From Epilithonimonas sp. JDS (GTDB lineage Bacteria; Bacteroidota; Bacteroidia; Flavobacteriales; Weeksellaceae), in the NCBI RefSeq assembly GCF_021261315.1, contig NZ_JAJSAX010000003.1, positions 248,001 to 312,000 of the forward strand: a DNA stretch of 64,000 bases, read 5' to 3'. Of this stretch, positions 37,892 through 46,914 are shown piece after piece; positions within the stretch are counted from its first letter, which is position 1; each line of letters starts with the position of its first letter. The position numbers and the translations under genes are program-made. The notes under the pieces were generated by a model. The model had not been told where the DNA came from. It did not search any database and saw only the letters and a program-made list of their open reading frames with translations.

Positions 37892-39602
37892 CTTTATCAG
37901 ATTTTAAAATATTTTTGTCCTCACTGAATAATCGGTAAAGCAGAAGCATTATACAAATAACCAAAATCCATACAAACCAGTTATAGCCGAACATTTCCAC
38001 CAATGGATAAAAGATGTAAACCAACATCGCCAACAAAACAACCATCAGAAAAATCTTAATTCCTGTCGGGACATTTTCGCCGCCTAAATTCAGAGATTTC
38101 TTTCTGAAAAAGTAATTGTACAATCCCACAATTCCTACAATCCCTGCAATCAGATAAAAAATTTCCAATATCGAAATATCTTTTTCAGCGTAAGGCTTGT
38201 CTTTGTTTAAGCTCTGGATTGGTGTCGCTTTATTCGGGTCAACTGGCGGATCCGGATATTCTTTTGTACCGTAAAGCCGACCCAATGAATCCTCGACCAA
38301 AACCTGTTTTTTCTTTAAAATAGTTGAAACAACTCCCTGATCGGCCGGAATTCCAGATCCCGTTTTCTTCAGTGAATCTTTGATTTTATTCTTGTACTTC
38401 GTTTCATTTTCCACTAAAAATTTAGAGATTTTTTTTCTGTAAACTTTTTTTAACGAATCAGTTGTAAGCGCTGTTTCTTCATTAAAATCAATAATCTCAT
38501 CCTGAATTTCATTAATTGGCCTTCCGCCTTCTTTTAAATAATCTTCGTAGCTTTTTTCGTGCGTTTTACCAAAACTCAAGGATGCTTTCATCAGTTCATC
38601 CATCAATTCCTTTCTTTTCTGTCCGTACATCGAATCGATTTTCAGGTCGATATCCGTAACGCCGGAAGTCACTGCAATTATCGGAGGCGGAGGTTGATTT
38701 GTATTTTTGTTAATATTTTCAATTGATCCCGAAGATTGCTTTTGAGTTTCACTTTTGTTATAAGTGATGAGACCGACTCTCGCAATCAGCATTACAATAA
38801 TCGCAGCTGGAATAATCCATCCTTTTTTTCCAGAACCTGCATTGTCGTTTCCAGTTGACGAAGCATTTCTATTACCAAAAATTCTGCTGAGCCAGCTGCC
38901 TCCGAATCTGTATTTCGAAAAACCATCGCCTCGGGAAGTTCCTGCAACATCCAGCGGAACTCCGAAATCTGCGGCTCTGTCGGGATACTTCTCAAGATAT
39001 TGCAGATATTTTTCTATCTCTTTTTTGTTGCCTGCCATCACTTTTTTCATGTTGAAAGGCAGATCGTTCATCCATTCTTCTTCTGTTTTGGGATTTTGAA
39101 GCGATTCCAGAATTTTTTCATCATTGATTTCAACTGAAAAACTCTCAATATTCTGAGGAATTCTAATGCCTTTCGAAGCTTTTCTGACGACATCCTTACT
39201 TTTCTCAGAATCCTGTAGCAATGAAATCCAGTCAATTTCCTGATCCAGTTTTACCAATCCGAAATCCGGATGCATAATTAAATATTCATGAGTAATATTC
39301 AGCCAGTCTTCCTGAGTTATTTTAGGATAAATGGTTGTATTTTCCGGAATAAATAATTGGTTGTTTACACATTGAAAATAAGAATTCTTACCGATTTCCT
39401 TTGGAGCAATATTTTCAAAAACCAAAAGACAACCATATAAAACATTCGGTTCGTTGGACGGAATGGCGTACGCTTTTACTTGATTGATATCGATGCTTAA
39501 AAAATCCATTTCGGAAAGCCAATAATGCGGCGAGGAACTCTTGATAAGAATTCCTTTTTTAGGATAGCTGTTTTCGGAAAAAGGTTTAATAATCAGTTCC
39601 AT
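37884..39602 (-). CDS. Multi-pass membrane component of the MoxR-vWA-propeller system
   Basis: A 572-residue protein I do not recognise outside this kind of operon. Residues 1-240 are soluble and probably propeller- or sandwich-like. A single transmembrane helix (about 261-281) follows, then a helical, charged region rich in Lys and Glu (320-440) that should be on the other side of the membrane, and three C-terminal helices (478-498, 514-533, 541-557) with a short charged tail. The gene overlaps the vWA gene by 17 nt and the TPR gene by 8 nt. I assume it is one of the bpX partner proteins of MoxR-vWA ternary systems, from synteny only. Confidence 0.65.
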   Translation of the reverse strand: MELIIKPFSENSYPKKGILIKSSSPHYWLSEMDFLSIDINQVKAYAIPSNEPNVLYGCLLVFENIAPKEIGKNSYFQCVNNQLFIPENTTIYPKITQEDWLNITHEYLIMHPDFGLVKLDQEIDWISLLQDSEKSKDVVRKASKGIRIPQNIESFSVEINDEKILESLQNPKTEEEWMNDLPFNMKKVMAGNKKEIEKYLQYLEKYPDRAADFGVPLDVAGTSRGDGFSKYRFGGSWLSRIFGNRNASSTGNDNAGSGKKGWIIPAAIIVMLIARVGLITYNKSETQKQSSGSIENINKNTNQPPPPIIAVTSGVTDIDLKIDSMYGQKRKELMDELMKASLSFGKTHEKSYEDYLKEGGRPINEIQDEIIDFNEETALTTDSLKKVYRKKISKFLVENETKYKNKIKDSLKKTGSGIPADQGVVSTILKKKQVLVEDSLGRLYGTKEYPDPPVDPNKATPIQSLNKDKPYAEKDISILEIFYLIAGIVGIVGLYNYFFRKKSLNLGGENVPTGIKIFLMVVLLAMLVYIFYPLVEMFGYNWFVWILVICIMLLLYRLFSEDKNILKSDKDE

Positions 39603-41988
39603 AAGCTAAAATATGATTGATGTAAGCATCCAGATATTCCGAGTACATCTCTTCCCTTTCGCGTATTTTCAATTTTGTAGATTCATAAAGATAATATTCT
39701 GATCCGCCGAATTCCAAATTGGTTGCTAAAGCCAGAAAACCATCTTCCGCAGACGGAATGTAGAAAACCGGAATATTCTTGTTGCTGCTGGTGAAAGTCA
39801 ACATTCCACGGGAATCTGCAATGATCTCGCTGCCATCTGAAAACAAAAATTTGTTCTTGTTCTGCTGCGCCGATATCTTAATCTCAGATCTGTTTCTGTA
39901 CAGCGTCAGCGAATTATCCATCTTTTGAGCCAATTCATTGTTTGATATCACAATATTATTTTCTGCGTTGATCCCAATCTTATTAAAGCTATTCAAAATC
40001 TTGATATCATTATGAATCTGCTTGTTAATTTCCACCTCTACTCTTTTCTGATTTTTCTTGATGTCATTATCATTTTTCACCATTTCTACAGACAATTCGC
40101 CTTCGATATTGATTTTGAAAACGGACGGAAATTCCTCGTGGTAGAGATAAAAATTCTGATCAAAATAAACCGGTTCAAAATTCTGGGGAATGTGATGCCC
40201 TGAAACATTCAGCTCGGAATATTCCTTTGTATTAAGGTTGAGTTTGGAAAGCAGATATTTATCATTCTGGTACTGACAGAGGATAAATTGCTGCTGTCTG
40301 TTTTTGGCCAATGCAAATTTACCACGTGGTTTTACGGAGATATTTTCGATTAAAACTTCGCAGCCCCGATGTGTTTTGTAATGTTCATAATAATTTTTGT
40401 TGTAATAATTACTGGACAGATAAGTTCTTAACAATTGTTTTTTGGAACTTAAAATATAAAATTCACCTTCGTGAAGAAAGGTTGCGATTTTGTTTTTTGG
40501 CGTTGGGAAAAGGATTGGATAATTTGTTGGAACATCTGCTTTTTTACCATTTCCGGAACTGTCGTTTTCGCCTTTCGATCTAAGTTTTGGCGGATTGGAC
40601 CATAATTCTTTCAGCGGAAGCACAATTTTCTGAATATGTTTCCTAGTTCCTTTGTGATGTTTGTAAAAATTAAGTTCGCCGTCTGCGGAAGTCGTTATCA
40701 GAAACTTGAGTCGATCCCGATTTTCGTGAATGACTTTTTGAAGATTTTGATTTGATAAATTTTCCTGATTTGTGATGAAAAAAACTTCGAGATCTTTCTC
40801 CGAATGCTCTTCATTGAAAAATTTCTCGAGTGCAGCTGACACTTCCAAAACCGGACTGACTTGGTTCAGATTATCGACAACTTGCTCCAATTTATCCAAA
40901 TTAATAGGAATATTGGTTTCGCCCAATGCAAAAACCCGACAATCCGAATGCGCCTTTGGATGCTTGATTACGGCAATCGCAGATGCAAAAGCCAATACTT
41001 TCGGCGTTCCCCAATTTCTCAGAGACGTGTCAATCAAAATTACCCTTTCAAAAATATTTTCCTCCGGTGGAATTTCGCGCTGAATGTACAGAGCTTCATT
41101 ATTCGCTACACGATTCATAAAAACATCGTCTTCATTGGCAAATTCGGACAAGAGCATCCGATGAAAATCGCCTTTGTTGGTCATATCCGAAACGCCGCCG
41201 ATAGGCTGATCGCCGGCAGAAAGATGACGCATCGGGATTTTCAAACCGCTCCATATTCTTTTAATCAAACTTCCAACCTGAAACGTTTTTGGATCCTCCA
41301 CCAATTGCTGAATGAAATCTTTATCGGTATCAGTCGTCGTTTCCTCGTCAACAACTTCATCTTCCAAATCTGGAAGATCAACCTCATTCCGCATTGCATT
41401 GATGATGGATTCTGTGGTTGGAAATCTATTTTGAAGAATTGCCAAAACTTTGAAATCTTTACTTACAACTCCTCTATTCAAATGAATTTTGTCTGCAGCT
41501 TCCGAAATTTTGTGCGGTCTTTTTTCAAATCGTTTTAAAATTAAATCCGAAGCTCCTGAAGAAATAATATTATGACAGTCTTTGAAAATGGTTTTTAATA
41601 AAATGATTTTGTTCTGTCCTTTTTTGAATGAACGACCAACCTGACTCAGATTTTCGAGAAAATTAATCGAAAGTTCGATTTCATTTCTGATTTCGTGCCC
41701 AACAGGATTTGTCATTTGTTTTTGCAAATGATAAAAAACGCCATCCAGATTGAGATAACCATCCTGCAAAGCGTAAAGCGCGAGAAGAAAAGAACCAAAC
41801 GGCGGAAAACCCTGATCTTTTAATTCTTTCAAAATCCCAATGATATAAGCTCGGTAAGCAATTGGTTCAGCATTCGGGATCGAGATGAGATTGTGCTCGT
41901 TATATAGTGATTCATCCCGAATATCTCTGTCGGTATTCCATTCCCAGAAGTAGTTTTCGTAAGACTGGAAGTATTCTTTTAAATCCAT
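39586..41988 (-). CDS. vWA-domain protein with C-terminal beta-propeller-like region
   Basis: An 800-residue protein with three parts: an N-terminal helical domain (1-240), a von Willebrand A domain (about 313-460) and a repetitive C-terminal part (480-800) with propeller-like strands. A GGVSDMTNKGDFHRMLLSEFANEDD segment just before the vWA domain is a feature I associate with ternary MoxR-vWA systems. The MIDAS motif is degenerate: LIDTSLRNW keeps D320 and S322 but lacks the second Ser, and FITNQE replaces the usual late Asp motif. It should be the partner of the MoxR ATPase, as vWA proteins are in RavA-ViaA-like pairs. It overlaps both neighbours. Confidence 0.8.
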   Translation of the reverse strand: MDLKEYFQSYENYFWEWNTDRDIRDESLYNEHNLISIPNAEPIAYRAYIIGILKELKDQGFPPFGSFLLALYALQDGYLNLDGVFYHLQKQMTNPVGHEIRNEIELSINFLENLSQVGRSFKKGQNKIILLKTIFKDCHNIISSGASDLILKRFEKRPHKISEAADKIHLNRGVVSKDFKVLAILQNRFPTTESIINAMRNEVDLPDLEDEVVDEETTTDTDKDFIQQLVEDPKTFQVGSLIKRIWSGLKIPMRHLSAGDQPIGGVSDMTNKGDFHRMLLSEFANEDDVFMNRVANNEALYIQREIPPEENIFERVILIDTSLRNWGTPKVLAFASAIAVIKHPKAHSDCRVFALGETNIPINLDKLEQVVDNLNQVSPVLEVSAALEKFFNEEHSEKDLEVFFITNQENLSNQNLQKVIHENRDRLKFLITTSADGELNFYKHHKGTRKHIQKIVLPLKELWSNPPKLRSKGENDSSGNGKKADVPTNYPILFPTPKNKIATFLHEGEFYILSSKKQLLRTYLSSNYYNKNYYEHYKTHRGCEVLIENISVKPRGKFALAKNRQQQFILCQYQNDKYLLSKLNLNTKEYSELNVSGHHIPQNFEPVYFDQNFYLYHEEFPSVFKINIEGELSVEMVKNDNDIKKNQKRVEVEINKQIHNDIKILNSFNKIGINAENNIVISNNELAQKMDNSLTLYRNRSEIKISAQQNKNKFLFSDGSEIIADSRGMLTFTSSNKNIPVFYIPSAEDGFLALATNLEFGGSEYYLYESTKLKIREREEMYSEYLDAYINHILAYGTDY

Positions 41989-42722
41989 TCTTTCGCTTTT
42001 TCTGTGAGACGGAATGAGCTTACGGAGAGTTTTCGGAAATCGTTTTTATTAATATTCAAATAACTTCCGTCTTCGTTCCATACAAGCCAGTGATCCTGAT
42101 CGGTATTATATTTTCGCTGTAATAATGAACTCAGATTTTTAAACTCAAAATCGAAACCTGTTGGTAAAAGATGATTGTCTTTCGTCCAATAAGTTTTTCC
42201 CCGCAAACTCAATAATGGATTTCCTATGAATAATGCTTTATCATTAATAACAATCCATTCTATATTTTCCAATTTGAATTTTGGTAATGAAATGATTGAT
42301 TCTTTAATTTCAGAAATTGAACTTACTAATGCAAAAGCCGGTTGTTCCTCTTCACTTGGTTTTAATTTAACTTCAACCTTCTCATCAATTCCGAAAAAAT
42401 TGTTATTTGAACTCGGGAAAGTTAACCGCAAAGCTTTATCAATAGGCGTCCATAGCAAAGCGGTTCTCACTTTTTTCGTGGGAACCAAAGCATCTTTTCG
42501 GAACAGAAGACCTTCTCGTAATTCATATAATAAGAAATTAGGCAATTGCTGAATTTCCGCCGAAACAGACTGTTCATCAGTAAAACCTTTTAGCCAGATA
42601 ACCTCATCTTCCGAAGCAATCTGAACATTTTTCCAGTCACGGATTGATCCCAGAAAATCTTCATCAATCCTGGGAATTTCTGCCCAAAATTCTTTTAAAC
42701 CGTTTGAAGAATCTTTTGCCAT
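41979..42722 (-). CDS. Uncharacterised partner protein between MoxR and vWA genes
   Basis: A 247-residue protein without signal peptide or membrane helix. It has a Trp-rich, strand-rich pattern (WKNVQIASEDEVIWLKGF, WIVINDKALFIGNPLLSL, KTYWTKDNHLLPTGFDFEF, DHWLVWNEDGSYLNI) that suggests a small propeller-like domain. The start overlaps the MoxR 3' end by 28 nt and its own end overlaps the vWA gene by 10 nt, so its expression is coupled to both. It corresponds by position to one of the bpX proteins of MoxR-vWA-beta-propeller ternary systems; I cannot say which. Confidence 0.7.
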   Translation of the reverse strand: MAKDSSNGLKEFWAEIPRIDEDFLGSIRDWKNVQIASEDEVIWLKGFTDEQSVSAEIQQLPNFLLYELREGLLFRKDALVPTKKVRTALLWTPIDKALRLTFPSSNNNFFGIDEKVEVKLKPSEEEQPAFALVSSISEIKESIISLPKFKLENIEWIVINDKALFIGNPLLSLRGKTYWTKDNHLLPTGFDFEFKNLSSLLQRKYNTDQDHWLVWNEDGSYLNINKNDFRKLSVSSFRLTEKAKEWI

Positions 42723-43828
42723 AGATTTTCGATTTCTGTTTGGATGTACTGTTTCTGCTCAGGATTTCTAATCCAGTCGCAGCGGGTTTGCAAATATCTC
42801 AATTTATCTTTGATGACATTTTGTTCTTCAAAAGCTAAATTTCCTGCATTCCATTTTTCGACCAGAATTTTGACGTCCTTCATCACTTCTTCCGGATTGG
42901 GGATTTTGTTTTGCAAAGCTTGTGGATGCGACTTCGGATTTTCATCTTTTTCGATGGTTCGGTTGATGATTCCTTCAAGGATTTCGATTTGTTCTTCTGT
43001 ATCCCAAATGTGCTTTAACACCCATAAATCCGAGAGAATTGCTTCATTTCTTCCGCAAATAAGAGCACTTGCCGCAATCAGATTTTGAAGTTTCACAGCG
43101 CGGCGGTCGGAAATGGCGATTCCGGTATTCCGAAGGTTGATAACGGTGTTTAAATAGACTTCGTAAATCGGTTTCAGATCAATGGATTTACAAAGATTTT
43201 GCAATTCTTTTATTTCGTGGGAAAGGATTTCCGGCGTTTCGGTTTCGATATTATTTTCCAGTTTTCTTCCCGCCAAAAGTACTTGCTGGAGCAAATCCGG
43301 ATGAACATAATCGACATTAATCCTAATCAGAAAACGGTCGAAAAGTGCATTCAGCGCTTCATCTTCCGGAAGAACGTTGCTTGCGCCAACGAACATCAAA
43401 GCTGGAAGATTTTTAGTTTCTTTTCCTCTCTTGAAAATCTTCTCATTCAGAGCCATCAAAAGTGAATTCAGGATTGCAGAATTGGCATTGAAAATCTCAT
43501 CCAGAAAAACCATCGACGCTTCCGGCATCATTCCTTCAGTATTGGTTAAAAGTTCTCCTTCTTTCAGTTTTCTGATATCAAAAGGTCCGAAAATCTCGTT
43601 CGGTTCCGTGAAACGTGTCAAGAGATATTCGAAGTTTTTGCCGTCTTTTACCGTTTTTGCCAAAGTTCTTACAATAGCGGATTTTGCTGTTCCGGGAGGT
43701 CCGTACAAAAAGGCATTTTCTCTTGCCAATAAACATATTCCCAATAAATCTACAACATCATTTTTTCCTATAAAAGTATCTTTGACGTGCGAAAGAACTT
43801 TGTTTAATTTTTCAATATTCTGAGTCAT
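42695..43828 (-). CDS. MoxR-family AAA+ ATPase
   Basis: A 377-residue ATPase. Walker A is GPPGTAKS (43-50), Walker B is MVFLDE (106-111), and the MoxR insert FNANSAILNSLLMALNEKIF follows. Sensor-1 is GASN (148-151) and the arginine finger is probably R165 in ALFDRF. The C-terminal lid resembles RavA-type proteins. It probably remodels or activates the vWA protein encoded two genes downstream, as MoxR-vWA pairs do in general. It starts 2 nt after the previous gene and overlaps the next by 28 nt. It is the only enzyme of the operon that can be assigned firmly. Confidence 0.92.
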   Translation of the reverse strand: MTQNIEKLNKVLSHVKDTFIGKNDVVDLLGICLLARENAFLYGPPGTAKSAIVRTLAKTVKDGKNFEYLLTRFTEPNEIFGPFDIRKLKEGELLTNTEGMMPEASMVFLDEIFNANSAILNSLLMALNEKIFKRGKETKNLPALMFVGASNVLPEDEALNALFDRFLIRINVDYVHPDLLQQVLLAGRKLENNIETETPEILSHEIKELQNLCKSIDLKPIYEVYLNTVINLRNTGIAISDRRAVKLQNLIAASALICGRNEAILSDLWVLKHIWDTEEQIEILEGIINRTIEKDENPKSHPQALQNKIPNPEEVMKDVKILVEKWNAGNLAFEEQNVIKDKLRYLQTRCDWIRNPEQKQYIQTEIENLWQKILQTV

Positions 43829-43830
43829 TC

Positions 43831-44475
43831 TTATTCTTTAGTTATCGTTTTTAATTCTCTCCAGAAAATGTCTTTGTACATTCCAAATTCACCAATTAAT
43901 AATTGATTGATGTAAGGAATTTCAGCCAGTTTGTAAGCTTTCTTTTCAACGATTCTTTCGAGGTACAATTTTCTGTATGTTCTGTCTTTCAGTTCCTGTT
44001 CCCAATTGATTTTATCAAGATCGAGTTCAAATCCAATTGCCGAATAATCAAATTGAGTCAAGATATTTTCGAGCATTTTAATCAGTGGATCTTCCGCATC
44101 TGCACCTTGTAAAGCCGAAATAATCTGTGGTAAAAATCTCAGTGACAAATCTGCTGATAAAATGGCGGAAACATCTATTTTCCCTTTAAATACCGGAATT
44201 AATTTATCCAGATTCTTATCCGTATCTTTTCTTATTAAATACAATTGTGCACTTCGATACAGAACTTTTGCAGCCCAAACTGCAGTTTCGGCATCGTATT
44301 TAATCTGATCTGATACAAATTCCAATCTTTCTTTTTCAAATTCGGACTCAAGATAACTTGCAACATCCTGCTCTTCCTTTTTCGGAATATCCTGAATGGC
44401 TGCGAAAATCGTGATATGTCCATCAGTCCGAAGTCTAAAAATAGTATCTAAAAATGGGGATTTGAGTTCCGTCAT
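43831..44475 (-). CDS. Uncharacterised first protein of the MoxR-vWA operon
   Basis: A 214-residue, mostly helical, acidic, cytoplasmic protein that starts the six-gene operon. Visible features are a central LPQIISALQGADAEDPLIKMLENIL helix pair and a C-terminal helical stretch (RTYRKLYLERIVEKKAYKLAEIPYINQLLIGEFG). I do not recognise a known domain. Its location directly in front of MoxR matches one of the small bpX proteins of ternary MoxR-vWA systems, but that is synteny and not a domain call. The 157-nt gap before it contains no clear operator. Confidence 0.65.
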   Translation of the reverse strand: MTELKSPFLDTIFRLRTDGHITIFAAIQDIPKKEEQDVASYLESEFEKERLEFVSDQIKYDAETAVWAAKVLYRSAQLYLIRKDTDKNLDKLIPVFKGKIDVSAILSADLSLRFLPQIISALQGADAEDPLIKMLENILTQFDYSAIGFELDLDKINWEQELKDRTYRKLYLERIVEKKAYKLAEIPYINQLLIGEFGMYKDIFWRELKTITKE

Positions 44476-44571
44476 CTAACAAAAATAAAATTTTTAAATG
44501 AATGAGGGACAGTTAAACGGCTATAATATGTCAAAGAAAATTAAACTTGGAGCAACATTAAGAAATTCAAC

Positions 44572-44604
44572 AAAAAAAAACGCCGACAGATGAAACTGCC
44601 GGCG
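44572..44604 (-). terminator. Terminator after the ketose epimerase gene
   Basis: CGCCGACAG (44581-44589) pairs with CTGCCGGCG (44596-44604) with one A-C mismatch and a 6-nt loop. On the minus strand nine T residues follow. It lies 28 nt after the epimerase stop and ends the LacI-regulated sugar operon. Confidence 0.85.
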
Positions 44605-44631
44605 CTTATAGTTTTTACTTTTTAAAGTAAA

Positions 44632-45480
44632 TTATTTTGGATCAATCATTTTATTTTTCATAAAATTTAAACTTCCTAAAGCCAATTCTTCTGCATCGTA
44701 AGGCGAACTTTGCCAAAGTGAAACCATTTGCTGCATTCCCGGAATCGACGACGAAAAATTTTCCAAAACGAGATTTCCATCAAAATCAATTGCTTTCAAA
44801 GCTTTGAAAAGTTGTTCGCAATCTACAGTTCCTTCGCCCAACATTCCGCGGTGAGATTCTGTGATGTGGACGTGTTTCAGTTTTTTTCCGGCAAGAATGA
44901 CTGGATCATAAAAATTGTTCTCTTCGATATTCATATGAAATGTATCGAGATGCAGAAACAGATTGTCTTTTCCTGTTTTTCCAATTAAATCCAAAACATT
45001 TTCTGCCGTATTGCAAACATAGGATTCATAACGGTTTATGGGTTCGATTCCGATATTGACACCTTTTTCCTTGGCATAATCTGCAACTTTGCTCCAGACT
45101 TCGACGATGATTTCAGCTTCATCTTCAGTCAATGGGTTTCCGGAAAACACGCCAATTCCGGCATGCAAAACGCCTCCTAAAAAATCAGTTTCCAGTTCTG
45201 ATGTTTTATCAATTGCCTGTTTTATCAATTGCTCGGCAACTTCAGGATGAAAAGCAATATGTGCTTCTTTGGGAAGATTGAATGAGCAGACAACATCCAG
45301 ATTATTATCTTTCAATTGCTGTTTTACTTCTGTTGAATTAAATTCCATTGATGCCGGCAGAAGGATTTCAATTAAATCAAAACCTGCTTCTGCTGTTTTC
45401 TCAATTGCATATTTTCCCGCTTCGGGCGTCCAGTTTGGGGTGATCCAGGATAATAATGATGCTCCAAATTTTACTTTCAT
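44632..45480 (-). CDS. Ketose 3-epimerase (tagatose/psicose 3-epimerase family)
   Basis: A 282-residue TIM barrel of the sugar isomerase/epimerase family. The metal-binding set of D-tagatose/D-psicose 3-epimerases is complete: E146 (GIEPINRYESY), D179 (LHLDTFHMNIEE), H205 (HVHITES) and E240 (VLENFSS). The spacing is identical to the known Glu152-Asp185-His211-Glu246 set, shifted by six. It would interconvert ketoses such as D-psicose and D-fructose. With a fructokinase and a sugar porin in the same operon, feeding an unusual ketose into fructose metabolism is a fair inference. It is 21 nt after the porin gene. Confidence 0.88.
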   Translation of the reverse strand: MKVKFGASLLSWITPNWTPEAGKYAIEKTAEAGFDLIEILLPASMEFNSTEVKQQLKDNNLDVVCSFNLPKEAHIAFHPEVAEQLIKQAIDKTSELETDFLGGVLHAGIGVFSGNPLTEDEAEIIVEVWSKVADYAKEKGVNIGIEPINRYESYVCNTAENVLDLIGKTGKDNLFLHLDTFHMNIEENNFYDPVILAGKKLKHVHITESHRGMLGEGTVDCEQLFKALKAIDFDGNLVLENFSSSIPGMQQMVSLWQSSPYDAEELALGSLNFMKNKMIDPK

Positions 45481-45501
45481 TTTTTTAATTTTTTGATTGA
45501 A

Positions 45502-46911
45502 TTAGAAAATCCACCATTCAGTTCTCACACCAAGATAAGTCCCGAATCTCTTCGCTCCAGACTGCTCTAAAAATGGCGAATAAAGACTGTTCATCGCCTG
45601 ATCATTGTACCTCGAAACTTCTGCAATGAAACGGATATGCGGTCTTGCCCAAATGCTTCTTTCTGCTGTCGGGACAATCGTGGGCGCCAAAACCAATTTG
45701 GTCATCGAAGCAGGATTTTGACTGCCATCTTTCCTGGATGCAAAATGAAGTTCTGAAAGGATATGAAACCAATTATTGAAATAATAAGTCGCTCTCAAAC
45801 CTGTATTGAATTCAGATTTTTTGTTGAAAATATCTCTCTGATAATAATCGATTGCTTTGTTATTACTGTCAGATCCGCCTTTACTCATCGTAAAAACCGC
45901 ATAAGCATTGGCAGACCATCTGCTGGAAATATTAAGCAAAATATGTTCAACAGCTGTCAGCGAATAGGCACCCTTATAATTTTTCGTTTCTTCATCCGGA
46001 GCGCCGTAAGTTCGCCAGGTTTGGGTATTTCCACTGTCGCCTCCGTTGGCAACTCCGCTTCCGTATCTCAATGATAATTGGTTGAATGATCCGGAAATTT
46101 TTGTTTTTAAATTGGTATTCAGTTTCGCGCCTAAAACCCAACCCTGATCCGATGGATACTGTTCTATTGAGTTTTTTCCGGATCGATCTACAGTATGAAA
46201 TTCAGCGAGAAGTTTCATTTGGTGAGCTTTATTTTTGAATGGAATAATCTGCTCCAGTACGAAGACTTCCCGTTGTCTATAGATTAAATTCTTTGTTCCA
46301 CTAATGACATTTGTGTAAGAATACGGCGTCGAGTTGCTCGAAGCTGTATCAATTGCTGCCGGAAAAAACATCGAGAATCTGGTATTTTTATGCCTCACGC
46401 CCCAACCAGTTGCGGAGTGGTCATCGAAGTAAAAATAATCTGCAATATGAACGTCATCATATCTCAGCCACCGCGATCCCGCCCAGACATCCCAGTCACT
46501 TCCCATAATGTTTCTGGCTTCCACAAAAACCTCTGGCAAAGCAATGATCATTCCCTGATTGGATTTTGAATCTACATTACCCAGAAAAGTACCGCCGGAA
46601 TAGAAACTCAATCTTGCCTGCATATCAATTTTCGTCGTTTTGATAGTGTCGCCATTCACAACCGGAGTGAAATGAAAAGCAGGTAAAAAATCCACATAAT
46701 CACCCTGATCCATTCTGCCACCAAGCGAACCCTGATTGTTCAGATTCAGCTGTCTGCCGGTTTTTCCGTCGGCGTTCGGAGAATATCCTGCGCCAATTCT
46801 GCCCGTAGTTCCAAAAGAAAAATCTTTGTTTTTGATCACAATCTGGGCGTGTGAAATCTGGCTGATGATTAATAAAAACCAAAAGCTGCACTTGAAAATA
46901 TTTGTTTTCAT
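45502..46911 (-). CDS. LamB-like outer-membrane carbohydrate porin
   Basis: A 469-residue outer-membrane barrel with a signal peptide (ending QISHAQ). It has the maltoporin-type start (FSFGTTGRIGAGYSP) and a C-terminus RFGTYLGVRTEWWIF with the terminal Phe of OMPs. Segments such as WDVWAGSRWLRYDDVHIADYFYFD and GWGVRHKNTRFS are of the LamB/sucrose porin kind. It would allow passive diffusion of small sugars, a different strategy from the SusCD pairs elsewhere in the window. It lies 3 nt after the MFS transporter. Confidence 0.85.
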   Translation of the reverse strand: MKTNIFKCSFWFLLIISQISHAQIVIKNKDFSFGTTGRIGAGYSPNADGKTGRQLNLNNQGSLGGRMDQGDYVDFLPAFHFTPVVNGDTIKTTKIDMQARLSFYSGGTFLGNVDSKSNQGMIIALPEVFVEARNIMGSDWDVWAGSRWLRYDDVHIADYFYFDDHSATGWGVRHKNTRFSMFFPAAIDTASSNSTPYSYTNVISGTKNLIYRQREVFVLEQIIPFKNKAHQMKLLAEFHTVDRSGKNSIEQYPSDQGWVLGAKLNTNLKTKISGSFNQLSLRYGSGVANGGDSGNTQTWRTYGAPDEETKNYKGAYSLTAVEHILLNISSRWSANAYAVFTMSKGGSDSNNKAIDYYQRDIFNKKSEFNTGLRATYYFNNWFHILSELHFASRKDGSQNPASMTKLVLAPTIVPTAERSIWARPHIRFIAEVSRYNDQAMNSLYSPFLEQSGAKRFGTYLGVRTEWWIF

Positions 46912-46914
46912 AAT

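Noticed and set aside
44510-44525. Partial LacI operator GTTAAACGG upstream of the MoxR-vWA operon
   Set aside because: Only half of the palindrome matches and no paired arm follows.
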